From contig JAPLNJ010001224.1 in the NCBI GenBank assembly GCA_026692885.1, positions 1 to 29,115 of the forward strand: a stretch of 29,115 nt of DNA, written 5' to 3'. Positions within the stretch are counted from its first letter, which is position 1. Each line of letters begins with the position of its first letter. Positions 7,062 through 14,825 of this stretch are shown here, in pieces. Below the pieces are notes generated by a model that did no database searches, was not told the DNA's origin, and saw nothing but the letters and a program-made list of their open reading frames with translations. Made by a program: the position numbers and the translations under genes. The DNA is from Planctomycetota bacterium (GTDB lineage: Bacteria > Planctomycetota > Planctomycetia > Pirellulales > Pirellulaceae).

Positions 7062-8477
7062 ATGACCAGCGAGACAGCCACCTTGGCCCCCGCCGACGAA
7101 ATCGGGGTGATCAATAAGTACGACTTCCACACCGACAGTGCGCCCATCTTCAAGGCGCGCAAGGGCCTGACGGCCGAGATCGTCAGCCAGATCTCGGAGA
7201 TGAAACGCGAGCCGGCCTGGATGCGAGACTTTCGGCTCAAAGCGTTGGCCATTTTTGAGTCGAAGCCGATGCCCAAGTGGGGCGGCGACATCGGCGTCCA
7301 TTTCCAGGATATCTATTACTACTTGAAGCCGACGGATAAGCAGGGCCGAACTTGGGACGAAGTGCCTGACGAAATCAAGAAGACCTTCGAGAAGCTGGGC
7401 ATCCCGGAAGCCGAGCGGAAGTTCCTGTCGGGCGTCAAGGCGCAGTTCGAGAGCGAGGTCGTGTATGGCTCGCTGAAGGAAGACCTGCAGAAGCAAGGTG
7501 TGCTCTTCACCGACACCGATTCCGCCCTGCGCGAGCATCCGGAGCTCTTCGCAGAGTACTTCTCGAAGGTGATTCCGCCGGACGACAACAAGTTCGCCGC
7601 GTTGAATTCGGCTGTCTGGTCGGGCGGTTCCTTCATCTATGTGCCTCCGGGCGTGAAGATCGACTTCCCCCTGCAGGCCTACTTCCGCATCAACGCCGAG
7701 AGCATGGGCCAGTTCGAACGCACCTTGATCATTGTCGATGAAGGTGCTTCCATCCATTACGTCGAAGGCTGCACGGCGCCCATGTACACCACCGAGAGCC
7801 TGCATTCCGCGGTGGTGGAAATCATCGTCAAACGCGGGGCGCGCTGCCGGTACTCGACGATCCAGAACTGGGCCAACAACATCTACAATCTGGTGACCAA
7901 GCGGGCCATGGCGTATCGGGATGCGACGATGGAATGGGTCGACGGCAATCTGGGCAGCCACCTGACCATGAAGTACCCTGCCGTCTACCTGATGGAACCC
8001 GGCGCACGCGGCGAGATCCTGTCCATCGCGTTTGCGGGGCACGGCCAACACCAGGACACCGGTGCGAAGCTGGTGTTCTGTGCGCCGCACACCACCGGTC
8101 AGATCGTTTCGAAGTCCATTTCCAAGAGCGGCGGTCGCAGCAGCTACCGTGGCCTGGTCAAGGTCGAAAAGGGCGCCGTGGGCGCGAAGTGCAAAGTGGT
8201 CTGTGACGCCCTGATCCTCGATGCGAAAAGCCGTAGCGACACCTATCCCTACATCGAGATTGCCGAACAGGACGTCTCCATCGGCCACGAAGCCAGCGTG
8301 TCACGCATCGGCGAGGAGCAATTGTTCTACCTGATGAGCCGAGGCCTGTCCGAATCCGAAGCCAGCACCATGATCGTCAACGGGTTCATCGAGCCGCTGG
8401 TCAAGGAACTGCCGATGGAGTACGCCGTCGAGTTGAATCGTCTGATCGAGCTGCAAATGGAAGGCTCCGTGGGATAG
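7062..8477 (+). CDS. sufB: Fe-S cluster scaffold protein SufB
   Basis: This 471-aa protein has full SufB length. Recognisable blocks are [34 protein letters not shown] (conserved Cys), a right-handed beta-helix core, and the C-terminal [19 protein letters not shown] ending in MEGSVG. SufB receives persulfide sulfur and assembles clusters with SufC and SufD. The position of the second E. coli acceptor Cys (in LFYC) is Leu here, as in many Gram-positive type SufB proteins. The start is well placed after GGAAGGAG. sufD follows after 12 nt. Confidence 0.97.
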   Translation: MTSETATLAPADEIGVINKYDFHTDSAPIFKARKGLTAEIVSQISEMKREPAWMRDFRLKALAIFESKPMPKWGGDIGVHFQDIYYYLKPTDKQGRTWDEVPDEIKKTFEKLGIPEAERKFLSGVKAQFESEVVYGSLKEDLQKQGVLFTDTDSALREHPELFAEYFSKVIPPDDNKFAALNSAVWSGGSFIYVPPGVKIDFPLQAYFRINAESMGQFERTLIIVDEGASIHYVEGCTAPMYTTESLHSAVVEIIVKRGARCRYSTIQNWANNIYNLVTKRAMAYRDATMEWVDGNLGSHLTMKYPAVYLMEPGARGEILSIAFAGHGQHQDTGAKLVFCAPHTTGQIVSKSISKSGGRSSYRGLVKVEKGAVGAKCKVVCDALILDAKSRSDTYPYIEIAEQDVSIGHEASVSRIGEEQLFYLMSRGLSESEASTMIVNGFIEPLVKELPMEYAVELNRLIELQMEGSVG

Positions 8478-8489
8478 GCGTCTAGCATC

Positions 8490-9800
8490 ATGACTGCATC
8501 TGCCATCGAATCCACCTTCACTCACGAATCGCTGCAGGCCTTTATCGCTTCGCGCGGGGAGCCGGAATGGCTGGGGCAACTGCGCCGCTCGGCCTGGCAG
8601 ACCTTCTGCGGCTTGGCTTGGCCGAGCCGACGCGATGAAGAGTGGATGCGGACCGATATCCGCGTCTTCAAACTGGATAAGTACGCGCCGCCGCAGGGTG
8701 CCGCCGAGACAATCCCGCCGCCGCGCACGCTGCTGAGCGAAGGCGTCGAGTTGGCCGGCGCTTCGAGCAGCGTGAACAGCCGACCTGCCGGATGCCATCT
8801 GAAACCACAATGGGCGCGACAAGGGGTCTTATTCGGCAGCCTGGATACGCTGCTGTTGGAACACGCGGAATTGCTGCGGCCTTTCCTGAGCCGCGCGGTC
8901 CGGCCCGACTACGATAAGTTTTCGGCGCTGCACGCGGCTTTCTGGTCCGGCGGTCAGTTGCTGTATGTGCCGCGCGGCGTGGTGGTCGACGAGCCGTTTC
9001 ACGCCCTGGCCGCCCTGACCAACGGCGGCGTCGACTTCGGGCACACGCTGGTGATTCTGGACGAGGGTGCCGAGGCCACGGTGCTCTCCGAGACCGCCAG
9101 CCAACTGCCCCAGGACGAAGGCTTCCACTGCGGAGCGACGGAATTGTTGCTGGCCCCGGGCGCCAACCTGCGTTATGTTCAGCTGCAGGACTGGGGGCAG
9201 GGCGTCTGGCATTTCGCGCACCAGCAGGCGCTGGTCCAACGCGACGCGTCGCTGCAGTGGACGGTGGCCGCCCTGGGCTGCCGCCTGTCGAAGGTCAATC
9301 AACACGTCTGTCTGGTGGGCGAGGGCGCCCGTTGCCAGGTCAACGGAGTCATGTTCACCGAAGGCAAACAGCATCTGGCCTACCACACACTGCAGCATCA
9401 TGCCGCGGCGCACTGCCAGAGCGACTTCCTGTACAAGGCCGCCCTGCAGGATCGCTCGCACACGGTCTGGCGGGGCATGATCCAGGTCGATCCGGCCGCC
9501 CAGAAAACGAACGGGTATCAGAGGAACGACAACCTGTTGCTCAGCACCCAGGCTCGTGCCGATTCGATCCCCGGGCTGGAAATCCAAGCTGACGACGTGC
9601 GCTGCACCCACGGTTCCACCACGGGCAAAGTCGATGAGGAGTTGATCTTCTACGCCATGTGCCGTGGCTTCTCCCGCCGGGAGGCCACCCGCATGATCGT
9701 CACCGGTTTCTTCCAACAGGTCTTCGATCGGATCACCATCGAAAGCGTGCGTGACGCCCTGGGACGGGCCATCGCCGCTCGGGTTCGGGAGTATGAATGA
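8490..9800 (+). CDS. sufD: Fe-S cluster assembly protein SufD
   Basis: This 436-aa SufD is a paralogue of SufB that forms the heterodimer interface for cluster assembly. Visible are SALHAAFWSGGQLLYVPRGV, the beta-helix core, the conserved CTHGSTTGKVDEELIFYAMC block whose His matches the SufD acceptor-site His, and the C-terminal FSRREATRMIVTGFF. It follows sufB by 12 nt. Its stop overlaps the Rieske ATG (ATGA), indicating translational coupling. Confidence 0.95.
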   Translation: MTASAIESTFTHESLQAFIASRGEPEWLGQLRRSAWQTFCGLAWPSRRDEEWMRTDIRVFKLDKYAPPQGAAETIPPPRTLLSEGVELAGASSSVNSRPAGCHLKPQWARQGVLFGSLDTLLLEHAELLRPFLSRAVRPDYDKFSALHAAFWSGGQLLYVPRGVVVDEPFHALAALTNGGVDFGHTLVILDEGAEATVLSETASQLPQDEGFHCGATELLLAPGANLRYVQLQDWGQGVWHFAHQQALVQRDASLQWTVAALGCRLSKVNQHVCLVGEGARCQVNGVMFTEGKQHLAYHTLQHHAAAHCQSDFLYKAALQDRSHTVWRGMIQVDPAAQKTNGYQRNDNLLLSTQARADSIPGLEIQADDVRCTHGSTTGKVDEELIFYAMCRGFSRREATRMIVTGFFQQVFDRITIESVRDALGRAIAARVREYE

Positions 9801-10117
9801 TGTCCGAGTTCGTGCAGATCGCCAAGGCCTCCGAGTTGCCTGATCCCGGCCGGACCACCGTCGAGGTCGAGGATCGGCTGGTCGTCGTGTTCCACGTGGC
9901 GGGTCAGTTCTATTGCCTGGATGACGTGTGCACCCACGACGGCGGACCGTTGGGCGAGGGCACATTGTGTGGCCACGCGATTGCCTGTCCGCGGCATGGA
10001 GCCCAGTTCGACATCCGTAGCGGGAAGGCCCGGACGATGCCTGCCACCGTGGCCACGGTCGCCCACGAAGTCAAAGTCGAAGGCGACCAGGTTTACGTGC
10101 GGCTGAGGCAAGAGTAG
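9797..10117 (+). CDS. Rieske [2Fe-2S] ferredoxin of the suf operon
   Basis: This 106-aa protein is a minimal Rieske domain. The cluster ligands are C45 and H47 (CTHDGGPLGEG) and C64 and H67 (CPRHGAQFD). There is no signal peptide, membrane segment or oxygenase domain, so it is a soluble cytoplasmic ferredoxin of the NirD/BphF-like type. Small Rieske proteins are often encoded with SUF genes and may supply electrons to, or receive clusters from, the SufBCD system; the exact role is not known. The ATG overlaps the sufD stop. Confidence 0.92.
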   Translation: MMSEFVQIAKASELPDPGRTTVEVEDRLVVVFHVAGQFYCLDDVCTHDGGPLGEGTLCGHAIACPRHGAQFDIRSGKARTMPATVATVAHEVKVEGDQVYVRLRQE

Positions 10118-10133
10118 AAAGGGGGACTTTCGC

Positions 10134-10451
10134 ATGGCTATCACCGAAGCAGCGGTCCGAGAGGAACTGAGGAAGGTCTTTGATCCCGAGCTGTTCGTGA
10201 ACATCATCGACCTGGGCTTGGTGTACCGCGTCGCTCTGGAATCGCGCGACGACGGCCAGACCGACGTGAAGATCGAGATGACGATGACCAGTCCCATGTG
10301 TCCCGCCGGACCGCAACTGATCGGGCAGAGCAAACTGGTGGTGCGGCAGCTGGCGGGCGTTCACGACGTGGATGTGAAAGTCGTCATGGATCCCCCCTGG
10401 TCGCCGGACAGGATGACCGAAGAGGCACGCGACCAGCTGGGCATCTTTTGA
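10134..10451 (+). CDS. sufT: SufT/MIP18-family Fe-S maturation factor (DUF59)
   Basis: This 105-aa MIP18-type protein begins AITEAAVREELRKVFDPEL (conserved DPE at 18-20), with NIIDLGLVY and the conserved Cys C56 in SPMCPAGPQL. SufT proteins help target Fe-S clusters to client proteins in SUF organisms. It is the last gene of the operon, 16 nt after the Rieske gene, with a strong AAAGGGGG ribosome site. The compound repeat starting at 10467 lies directly after it and may end the transcript. Confidence 0.92.
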   Translation: MAITEAAVREELRKVFDPELFVNIIDLGLVYRVALESRDDGQTDVKIEMTMTSPMCPAGPQLIGQSKLVVRQLAGVHDVDVKVVMDPPWSPDRMTEEARDQLGIF

Positions 10452-10466
10452 GACCGGTCACGGTCT

Positions 10467-10581
10467 TCGCTCTGGTTGCGAGGCTCTGCCTCGTAACCCA
10501 CTGGACGCGAGGCTCCGCCTCGCAAGCAGGCCGGCGGAGCCGGCAAGGCAGTGCGTTCCCAGGGCAGAGCCTGGGAACGAG
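10467..10581. repeat. 115-bp compound palindromic repeat, copy 1
   Basis: Four palindromes stand in a row: GCGAGGCTCTGCCTCGT, GCGAGGCTCCGCCTCGC, GCCGGCGGAGCCGGC and CGTTCCCAGG...CCTGGGAACG. The same block recurs in the same orientation at 24601-24714, differing at only a few bases (for example CCAGGGC here, CCAGGC there). It is non-coding and lies 15 nt after sufT. It would fold into a chain of hairpins in RNA on either strand, so it could act as a bidirectional transcript end. Confidence 0.9.
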
Positions 10582-10603
10582 AGCCTACCCGCGTTGTCTG
10601 CTC

Positions 10604-10858
10604 CTACGGGACCTCGACGACGATCTCGTTGAGGTCCTTGCGAACCAGGGAGGCGTTGACGATAACGTCCGGTTGATCGGGACGCTGAATCGTGAGCCGG
10701 TATTCGCCCAGGGTGCCACGCAAGCGGCAGCGGCCCTGCGGATTCGTGGTCGTTGTCGCGTTGGTCCACCATTTTTCCTTGATCAGTTGGTGGAGCGCCT
10801 GGTAGGCCGGTTGGCAGGTACAGGTTGCGAAGCGCGAGTCGATTTCGCTTTCGCGCAC
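10604..10858 (-). pseudogene. glycoside-hydrolase-like C-terminal remnant
   Basis: This 84-aa reading frame contains QPAYQALHQLIKEKWWTN, then PQGRCRLRGTLGEYRLT. It resembles the very C-terminus of planctomycete GH10-type xylanases and related secreted hydrolases (...HxLI..WWT...G....RG.LG.Y...). The catalytic barrel is absent, and an in-frame TAG lies just upstream of the GTG start, so this is most likely a decayed tail. The stretch 10859-11070 holds no gene. Family assignment is from memory of the pattern and is tentative. Confidence 0.45.
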
Positions 10859-11070
10859 GGCATCCTACCGCACGCGGTTGAGGATGGCACATCCTCGTTC
10901 AACGAACCAACGCCAGCCGCGCTCAGCAGGTGACTGGATCTGGCCCGAAACAAATCTGGATCTGGATCTCTAGGAGCTCCCGCGTTACGATCTGCGCAGG
11001 GTAGCCAAAGCGACCCGGCAGAGATTATAACGTTAGCAACGTGGGCCGACTATCCATCAGGAGCTGTTGT

Positions 11071-11562
11071 GTGAGCGAGCAAGCGTTACGAGAACAATTG
11101 CAGGCCTCCTTCAAGAACCGGGCGATTCTGTACTACCTGATCTTCGACGAACTGCGGCAGGACGTCGGCGAGGAGCGGGCGGTGGCGGTTCTGCTGCGGG
11201 CGATCTACCGCCGCGGCGCACAAATCGGCGAGCAGTTCCGGCAGTTCGCGCCGGACGACTTGGCCGGCTTGCAGGACGCATTCTTGAAGATCATCCCGGA
11301 CAGCGGCCGGATGTTCGATCCGCAGGTCGTGCGGTGTGATGCCCAGGGATTGGACATCCAATTGGAAGCGTGCCCACTCAAGCAGGCGTGGCAGGAACTG
11401 GGCTTGAGTGAAGCCGACGTGGCGACCATGTGCCGCATCGCCGGGGAAATTGACAAAGGCACGTTCGAAGCTGCCGGTTTCGCGTTTGAGCCGGACACCT
11501 GGCAACCCGGCCGGAGCGGTTGCTGTCACTTGAAGATTCGAAAACAAGACAAAAGGAACTGA
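11071..11562 (+). CDS. L-2-amino-thiazoline-4-carboxylate (ATC) hydrolase-like protein
   Basis: This 163-aa protein starts at GTG 11071 with AGGAG at 11059-11063. An in-frame GTG at 11041 lacks a ribosome site. The C-terminal half, with LEACPLKQAWQELGLS, VATMCRIAGEIDKGTFE and a closing GCCHLKIRK, resembles the ATC-hydrolase family: conserved Cys positions, a helical N-terminal half, and a final Cys/His strand. In Pseudomonas that enzyme opens the thiazoline ring on the way to cysteine, but most members are uncharacterised. The gene sits 5 nt before the O-acetylhomoserine sulfhydrylase start, so a role in sulfur amino acid metabolism is plausible. Substrate is unknown. Confidence 0.6.
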   Translation: MSEQALREQLQASFKNRAILYYLIFDELRQDVGEERAVAVLLRAIYRRGAQIGEQFRQFAPDDLAGLQDAFLKIIPDSGRMFDPQVVRCDAQGLDIQLEACPLKQAWQELGLSEADVATMCRIAGEIDKGTFEAAGFAFEPDTWQPGRSGCCHLKIRKQDKRN

Positions 11563-11567
11563 CCAAC

Positions 11568-12869
11568 ATGGGGACCCCTGAATTTGAACTGCACGGATTG
11601 GGAAGCAGGGCCTTGCACGCCGGCCAGAAACCGGACCCCACCACCGGCTCGCGGGCCATGCCGATCCATCAGACTACCAGCTACTGCTTTCGCGATACGC
11701 AACACGCCGCCGATCTGTTTGCGCTGCGGGAGATGGGCTGGATCTACACGCGGCTGATGAATCCCACCACCGATGTGTTCGAGCAGCGCATGGCAGCGTT
11801 GGAAGGCGGCATTGGCGGACTGGGGCTGTCTAGCGGTCAGCAGGCCATTTCGGTGTCGCTGTTTAACCTGGCCCACGCCGGGCAGCACATCGTGTCGGCC
11901 GAAGCCTTGTATGGCGGCACCATCACGTTGCTCGGTCAGACCTTCAAGAGGTTGGGCATCGACGTAACGTTCGTCGATGCGACCCAGCCCGACCTGATCG
12001 CCCAAGCGATTCGCCCGAACACTCGGGCGGTGTACATCGAGTCGCTGGCCAATCCGAAAAACGACGTGTTGGACTACGAGGCCATCGCCAAGGTGGCTCA
12101 CCAGCACGGCCTGCCGGTGGTCTGCGACAACACGGTGCTGACCCCGATGCTGTTCCGGCCGTTCAACTACGGCATCGATATCTGCGTCTACAGCACCACG
12201 AAGTTCATCGGCGGGCATGGTACCAGCATCGGTGGCTGCATCGTAGACAGCGGCAACTTCGACTGGACCAAAGAACCGGACAAGTGGCCCCAGTTTACCC
12301 AGCCGGATGCGTCGTATCACGGGACCGTGTTCCACGCAGCGGTCGGGCAGTTGTGCTATATCATCACCTGCCGCACGCACTGGCTGCGGGATCTGGGCGG
12401 GGTGATGAGCCCGTTCAATGCGTTCCTGTTCTTGCAGGGTCTGGAGACGCTGCACCTGCGCATGCCCCGGCATTGCGCGAACGCGCAGGCCGTCGCCGAG
12501 TTCCTGCAGTCGCACCCGTTGGTCACCTGGGTGAACTACCCAGGACTGCCTTCGCACCCCAATCACGCCTTAGCCAAACGGTATCTGCCCAAAGGCGCGG
12601 GAGCGATCCTGGGTTTCGGGATCCAGGGCGGCCGCGCGGCGGGGCAGAAGTTCATCGAATCCGTGAAGATGGCCTCGCATCTGGCGAACGTCGGCGACGC
12701 CAAGACGCTGGTCATCCACCCCGCCTCGACGACCCACAGCCAGCAGACGACCGAGGAGTTGGTCAGGGCCGGCATCACCGAGGACTACGTGCGGATGAGT
12801 GTCGGTCTGGAGGATATTGAAGACATTCGGGCGGATCTGGAACAGGCCCTGCAGGCATCGCAGGGGTGA
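11568..12869 (+). CDS. metY: O-acetylhomoserine aminocarboxypropyltransferase/sulfhydrylase (MetY)
   Basis: This 433-aa PLP enzyme of the Cys/Met-metabolism family forms homocysteine from O-acyl-homoserine and sulfide. Visible are YTRLMNPTTDVFEQRMAALE, GLSSGQQAI, VVCDNTVLTP (PLP-ring Asp), the PLP lysine K212 in YSTTKFIGGHG, and the C-terminal HPASTTHSQ. The length fits MetY (about 430 aa), not CGS/MetB (about 385 aa). The start at ATG 11568 has AAAGGAA about 10 nt upstream. The gene for its substrate-making enzyme follows after 3 nt. Confidence 0.93.
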   Translation: MGTPEFELHGLGSRALHAGQKPDPTTGSRAMPIHQTTSYCFRDTQHAADLFALREMGWIYTRLMNPTTDVFEQRMAALEGGIGGLGLSSGQQAISVSLFNLAHAGQHIVSAEALYGGTITLLGQTFKRLGIDVTFVDATQPDLIAQAIRPNTRAVYIESLANPKNDVLDYEAIAKVAHQHGLPVVCDNTVLTPMLFRPFNYGIDICVYSTTKFIGGHGTSIGGCIVDSGNFDWTKEPDKWPQFTQPDASYHGTVFHAAVGQLCYIITCRTHWLRDLGGVMSPFNAFLFLQGLETLHLRMPRHCANAQAVAEFLQSHPLVTWVNYPGLPSHPNHALAKRYLPKGAGAILGFGIQGGRAAGQKFIESVKMASHLANVGDAKTLVIHPASTTHSQQTTEELVRAGITEDYVRMSVGLEDIEDIRADLEQALQASQG

Positions 12870-12872
12870 ACG

Positions 12873-14684
12873 ATGGCCAATGAAATCTTTGACAGCAGCG
12901 ACAGTGCGCGGCATGCCCGGCCCTTAAGGTCTGTCCAGTCCGTGACCTTAGATGGACCGCTGCCGCTGGAATGCGGTGGCCAACTGCCCGCGGTTACCGT
13001 GGCGTACGAGACCTACGGCCAGTTGAACGCCGCGCGCGACAACGCGGTGCTGATCTGCCACGCCTTGTCCGGCGACTCGCATGTCGCCCAACATACCGCG
13101 GACGACGATCCCGGTTGGTGGGATATCGCCATCGGGCCGGGCAAGTCGATCGACACAGATCGCTACTTCGTGATCTGTCCCAACGTGCTCGGCGGCTGCC
13201 GTGGAACCACCGGCCCCAACAGCCTCAACCCGGAAACTGGCCAGCCCTACGGCCCCGACTTCCCGTTGATCACGGTGGGCGACATCGTCACCGTGCAACG
13301 CCAACTGGTCGACCAACTGGGCATTCCACGCCTACTGGCCGTGGTGGGCGGATCGTTGGGCGGCCACATGGCCCTGACCTGGGCAATTCGTTATCCGGAC
13401 CGTTTGGTGGGCACGGCGGCGATCGCCACCAGCGCACGGCTGACCAGCCAGGCGTTGGCCTTTGATGTGGTGGGCCGCAACGCCATCCTGTCGGACCCCG
13501 ACTACTCCGGAGGACGCTACTACGGCGAGGGGCCGGGGCCGCGCGTCGGACTGGCCATCGCTCGTATGCTGGGCCACATCACCTACCTGTCGCGCGAGTC
13601 GATCATGCACAAATTCGACCACAACCGGCTCTCGCCGCGCAACTTGGCCACCCAATTCGAAACCCGTTTCTCCGTCGGTTCCTACCTGGCGTACCAGGGT
13701 GACCGCTTCGGCGAACGGTTCGATGCCAACAGCTACGTGACGTTGACGATGGCCATGGATCTGTTCGACCTGGGCGACACCACCGAGCAGCTGGCGGCGG
13801 CTTTGGCGCCCGCGACCTGCCGCTGGTTAGTCGTCAGTTACACGACCGATTGGCTGTTCCCGCCGTTCCAGTCGCGGCAGATCGTCGACGCCCTGTTGGC
13901 CGACAACAAGCCGGTCAGCTACTGCAATGTGGAAAGCCTCTGCGGCCACGATGCGTTCCTGTTGCCTAACGACTTGGCCAGCTACGGTGGGATGCTCGCC
14001 GGCTTCCTGGCCAACTTGAGCGGGACGAACGCGCCGGCGATTCCGGCCGAGGGTCCGTTGCGGGGCCACGGCCCCACCAGCATCTTTCACAATCCGCAGC
14101 GGCTCGATTACGAATCCATCACCGATCTCATCCCGCGGGGCGCGCGCGTGCTGGACCTGGGCTGCGGCACGGGCGGGCTGTTGTCGTTGTTGCGGCAACG
14201 CGGCCACCAACACATCATGGGCGTCGAACTGGACGAACAAGCCGTGGTGGCCTGTGTCCGGCGCGGACTGGACGTCGTGCAGGCCGACTTGAACAAGGGC
14301 CTGTCTGTATTTGCCGACGAGCAGTTTGATGTCGTGGTGCTCTCGCAGACCTTGCAGACCGTGATCGACGTCCGGCGCGTGGTGCACGAGATGCTGCGCG
14401 TGGGGCGGCGGGCGATCGTCAGTTTCCCGAACCTCGGCTACCGCAAACTCCGCCAACAGCTGGCCGAACAAGGCCGAGCCCCGTTGGTCGCGGTCGGCGG
14501 CGGCACGCGGTGGTACGACACCCACAACGTCCGCTTCCTCACGATTGCTGATTTCGACGAGTTTTGCCAGGAGTGCGGGATCCGCATCCACCAATATGTC
14601 CCGCTCAACACCGAAACGGGCCAGCGCGTTGATGACGATCCCAATCTGAACGCGGACCTGGCCATCGTCGTGCTCAGCAAGTAG
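12873..14684 (+). CDS. metXW: homoserine O-acyltransferase MetX fused to MetW methyltransferase-like domain
   Basis: This 603-aa fusion has two parts. Residues about 20-380 are MetX, an alpha/beta-hydrolase-fold acyltransferase with nucleophile S161 (GGSLGGH), D326 (TTDWLFPP) and H359 (CGHDAF). It activates L-homoserine for MetY. Residues about 405-603 are MetW, a class I SAM-methyltransferase fold with motif I VLDLGCGTGG, then VELDEQAVV and FPNLGYRKLR. MetW is usually a separate adjacent gene that pairs with MetX in some bacteria. Here the two are joined by a short Pro/Gly linker (about 380-400). Acetyl versus succinyl specificity cannot be settled from sight; pairing with MetY suggests acetyl. 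It is translated directly after metY. Confidence 0.93.
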   Translation: MANEIFDSSDSARHARPLRSVQSVTLDGPLPLECGGQLPAVTVAYETYGQLNAARDNAVLICHALSGDSHVAQHTADDDPGWWDIAIGPGKSIDTDRYFVICPNVLGGCRGTTGPNSLNPETGQPYGPDFPLITVGDIVTVQRQLVDQLGIPRLLAVVGGSLGGHMALTWAIRYPDRLVGTAAIATSARLTSQALAFDVVGRNAILSDPDYSGGRYYGEGPGPRVGLAIARMLGHITYLSRESIMHKFDHNRLSPRNLATQFETRFSVGSYLAYQGDRFGERFDANSYVTLTMAMDLFDLGDTTEQLAAALAPATCRWLVVSYTTDWLFPPFQSRQIVDALLADNKPVSYCNVESLCGHDAFLLPNDLASYGGMLAGFLANLSGTNAPAIPAEGPLRGHGPTSIFHNPQRLDYESITDLIPRGARVLDLGCGTGGLLSLLRQRGHQHIMGVELDEQAVVACVRRGLDVVQADLNKGLSVFADEQFDVVVLSQTLQTVIDVRRVVHEMLRVGRRAIVSFPNLGYRKLRQQLAEQGRAPLVAVGGGTRWYDTHNVRFLTIADFDEFCQECGIRIHQYVPLNTETGQRVDDDPNLNADLAIVVLSK

Positions 14685-14825
14685 TGACTGGGAAAATATG
14701 CCGCCGACCCGCTAGGGTGCTTGCAAAGCGTCGAGATTCCGGTAACCATCATGGAACGTCGGCCGTGATGCGATGGTTTACACACCTGGTCTTCCTACCT
14801 CACCCATGCCTTAGGAGAAGAGCGT

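Noticed and set aside
6969..8288. 439-aa minus-strand frame opposite sufB (also 8829-9965 opposite sufD, 11526-12566 opposite metY, 14877-16190 opposite the cytochrome gene)
   Set aside because: Each mirrors a strongly conserved plus-strand gene and shows no recognisable protein family or ribosome site.
10467..10581. Compound repeat as a short CRISPR array
   Set aside because: The units are four different palindromes with no equal-length spacers and no cas genes in the window.
10920..11070. SAM or SAH riboswitch before the methionine operon
   Set aside because: No conserved SAM-I, SAM-II or SAH core was recognised; only a weak TATAAC box near 11024 is seen.
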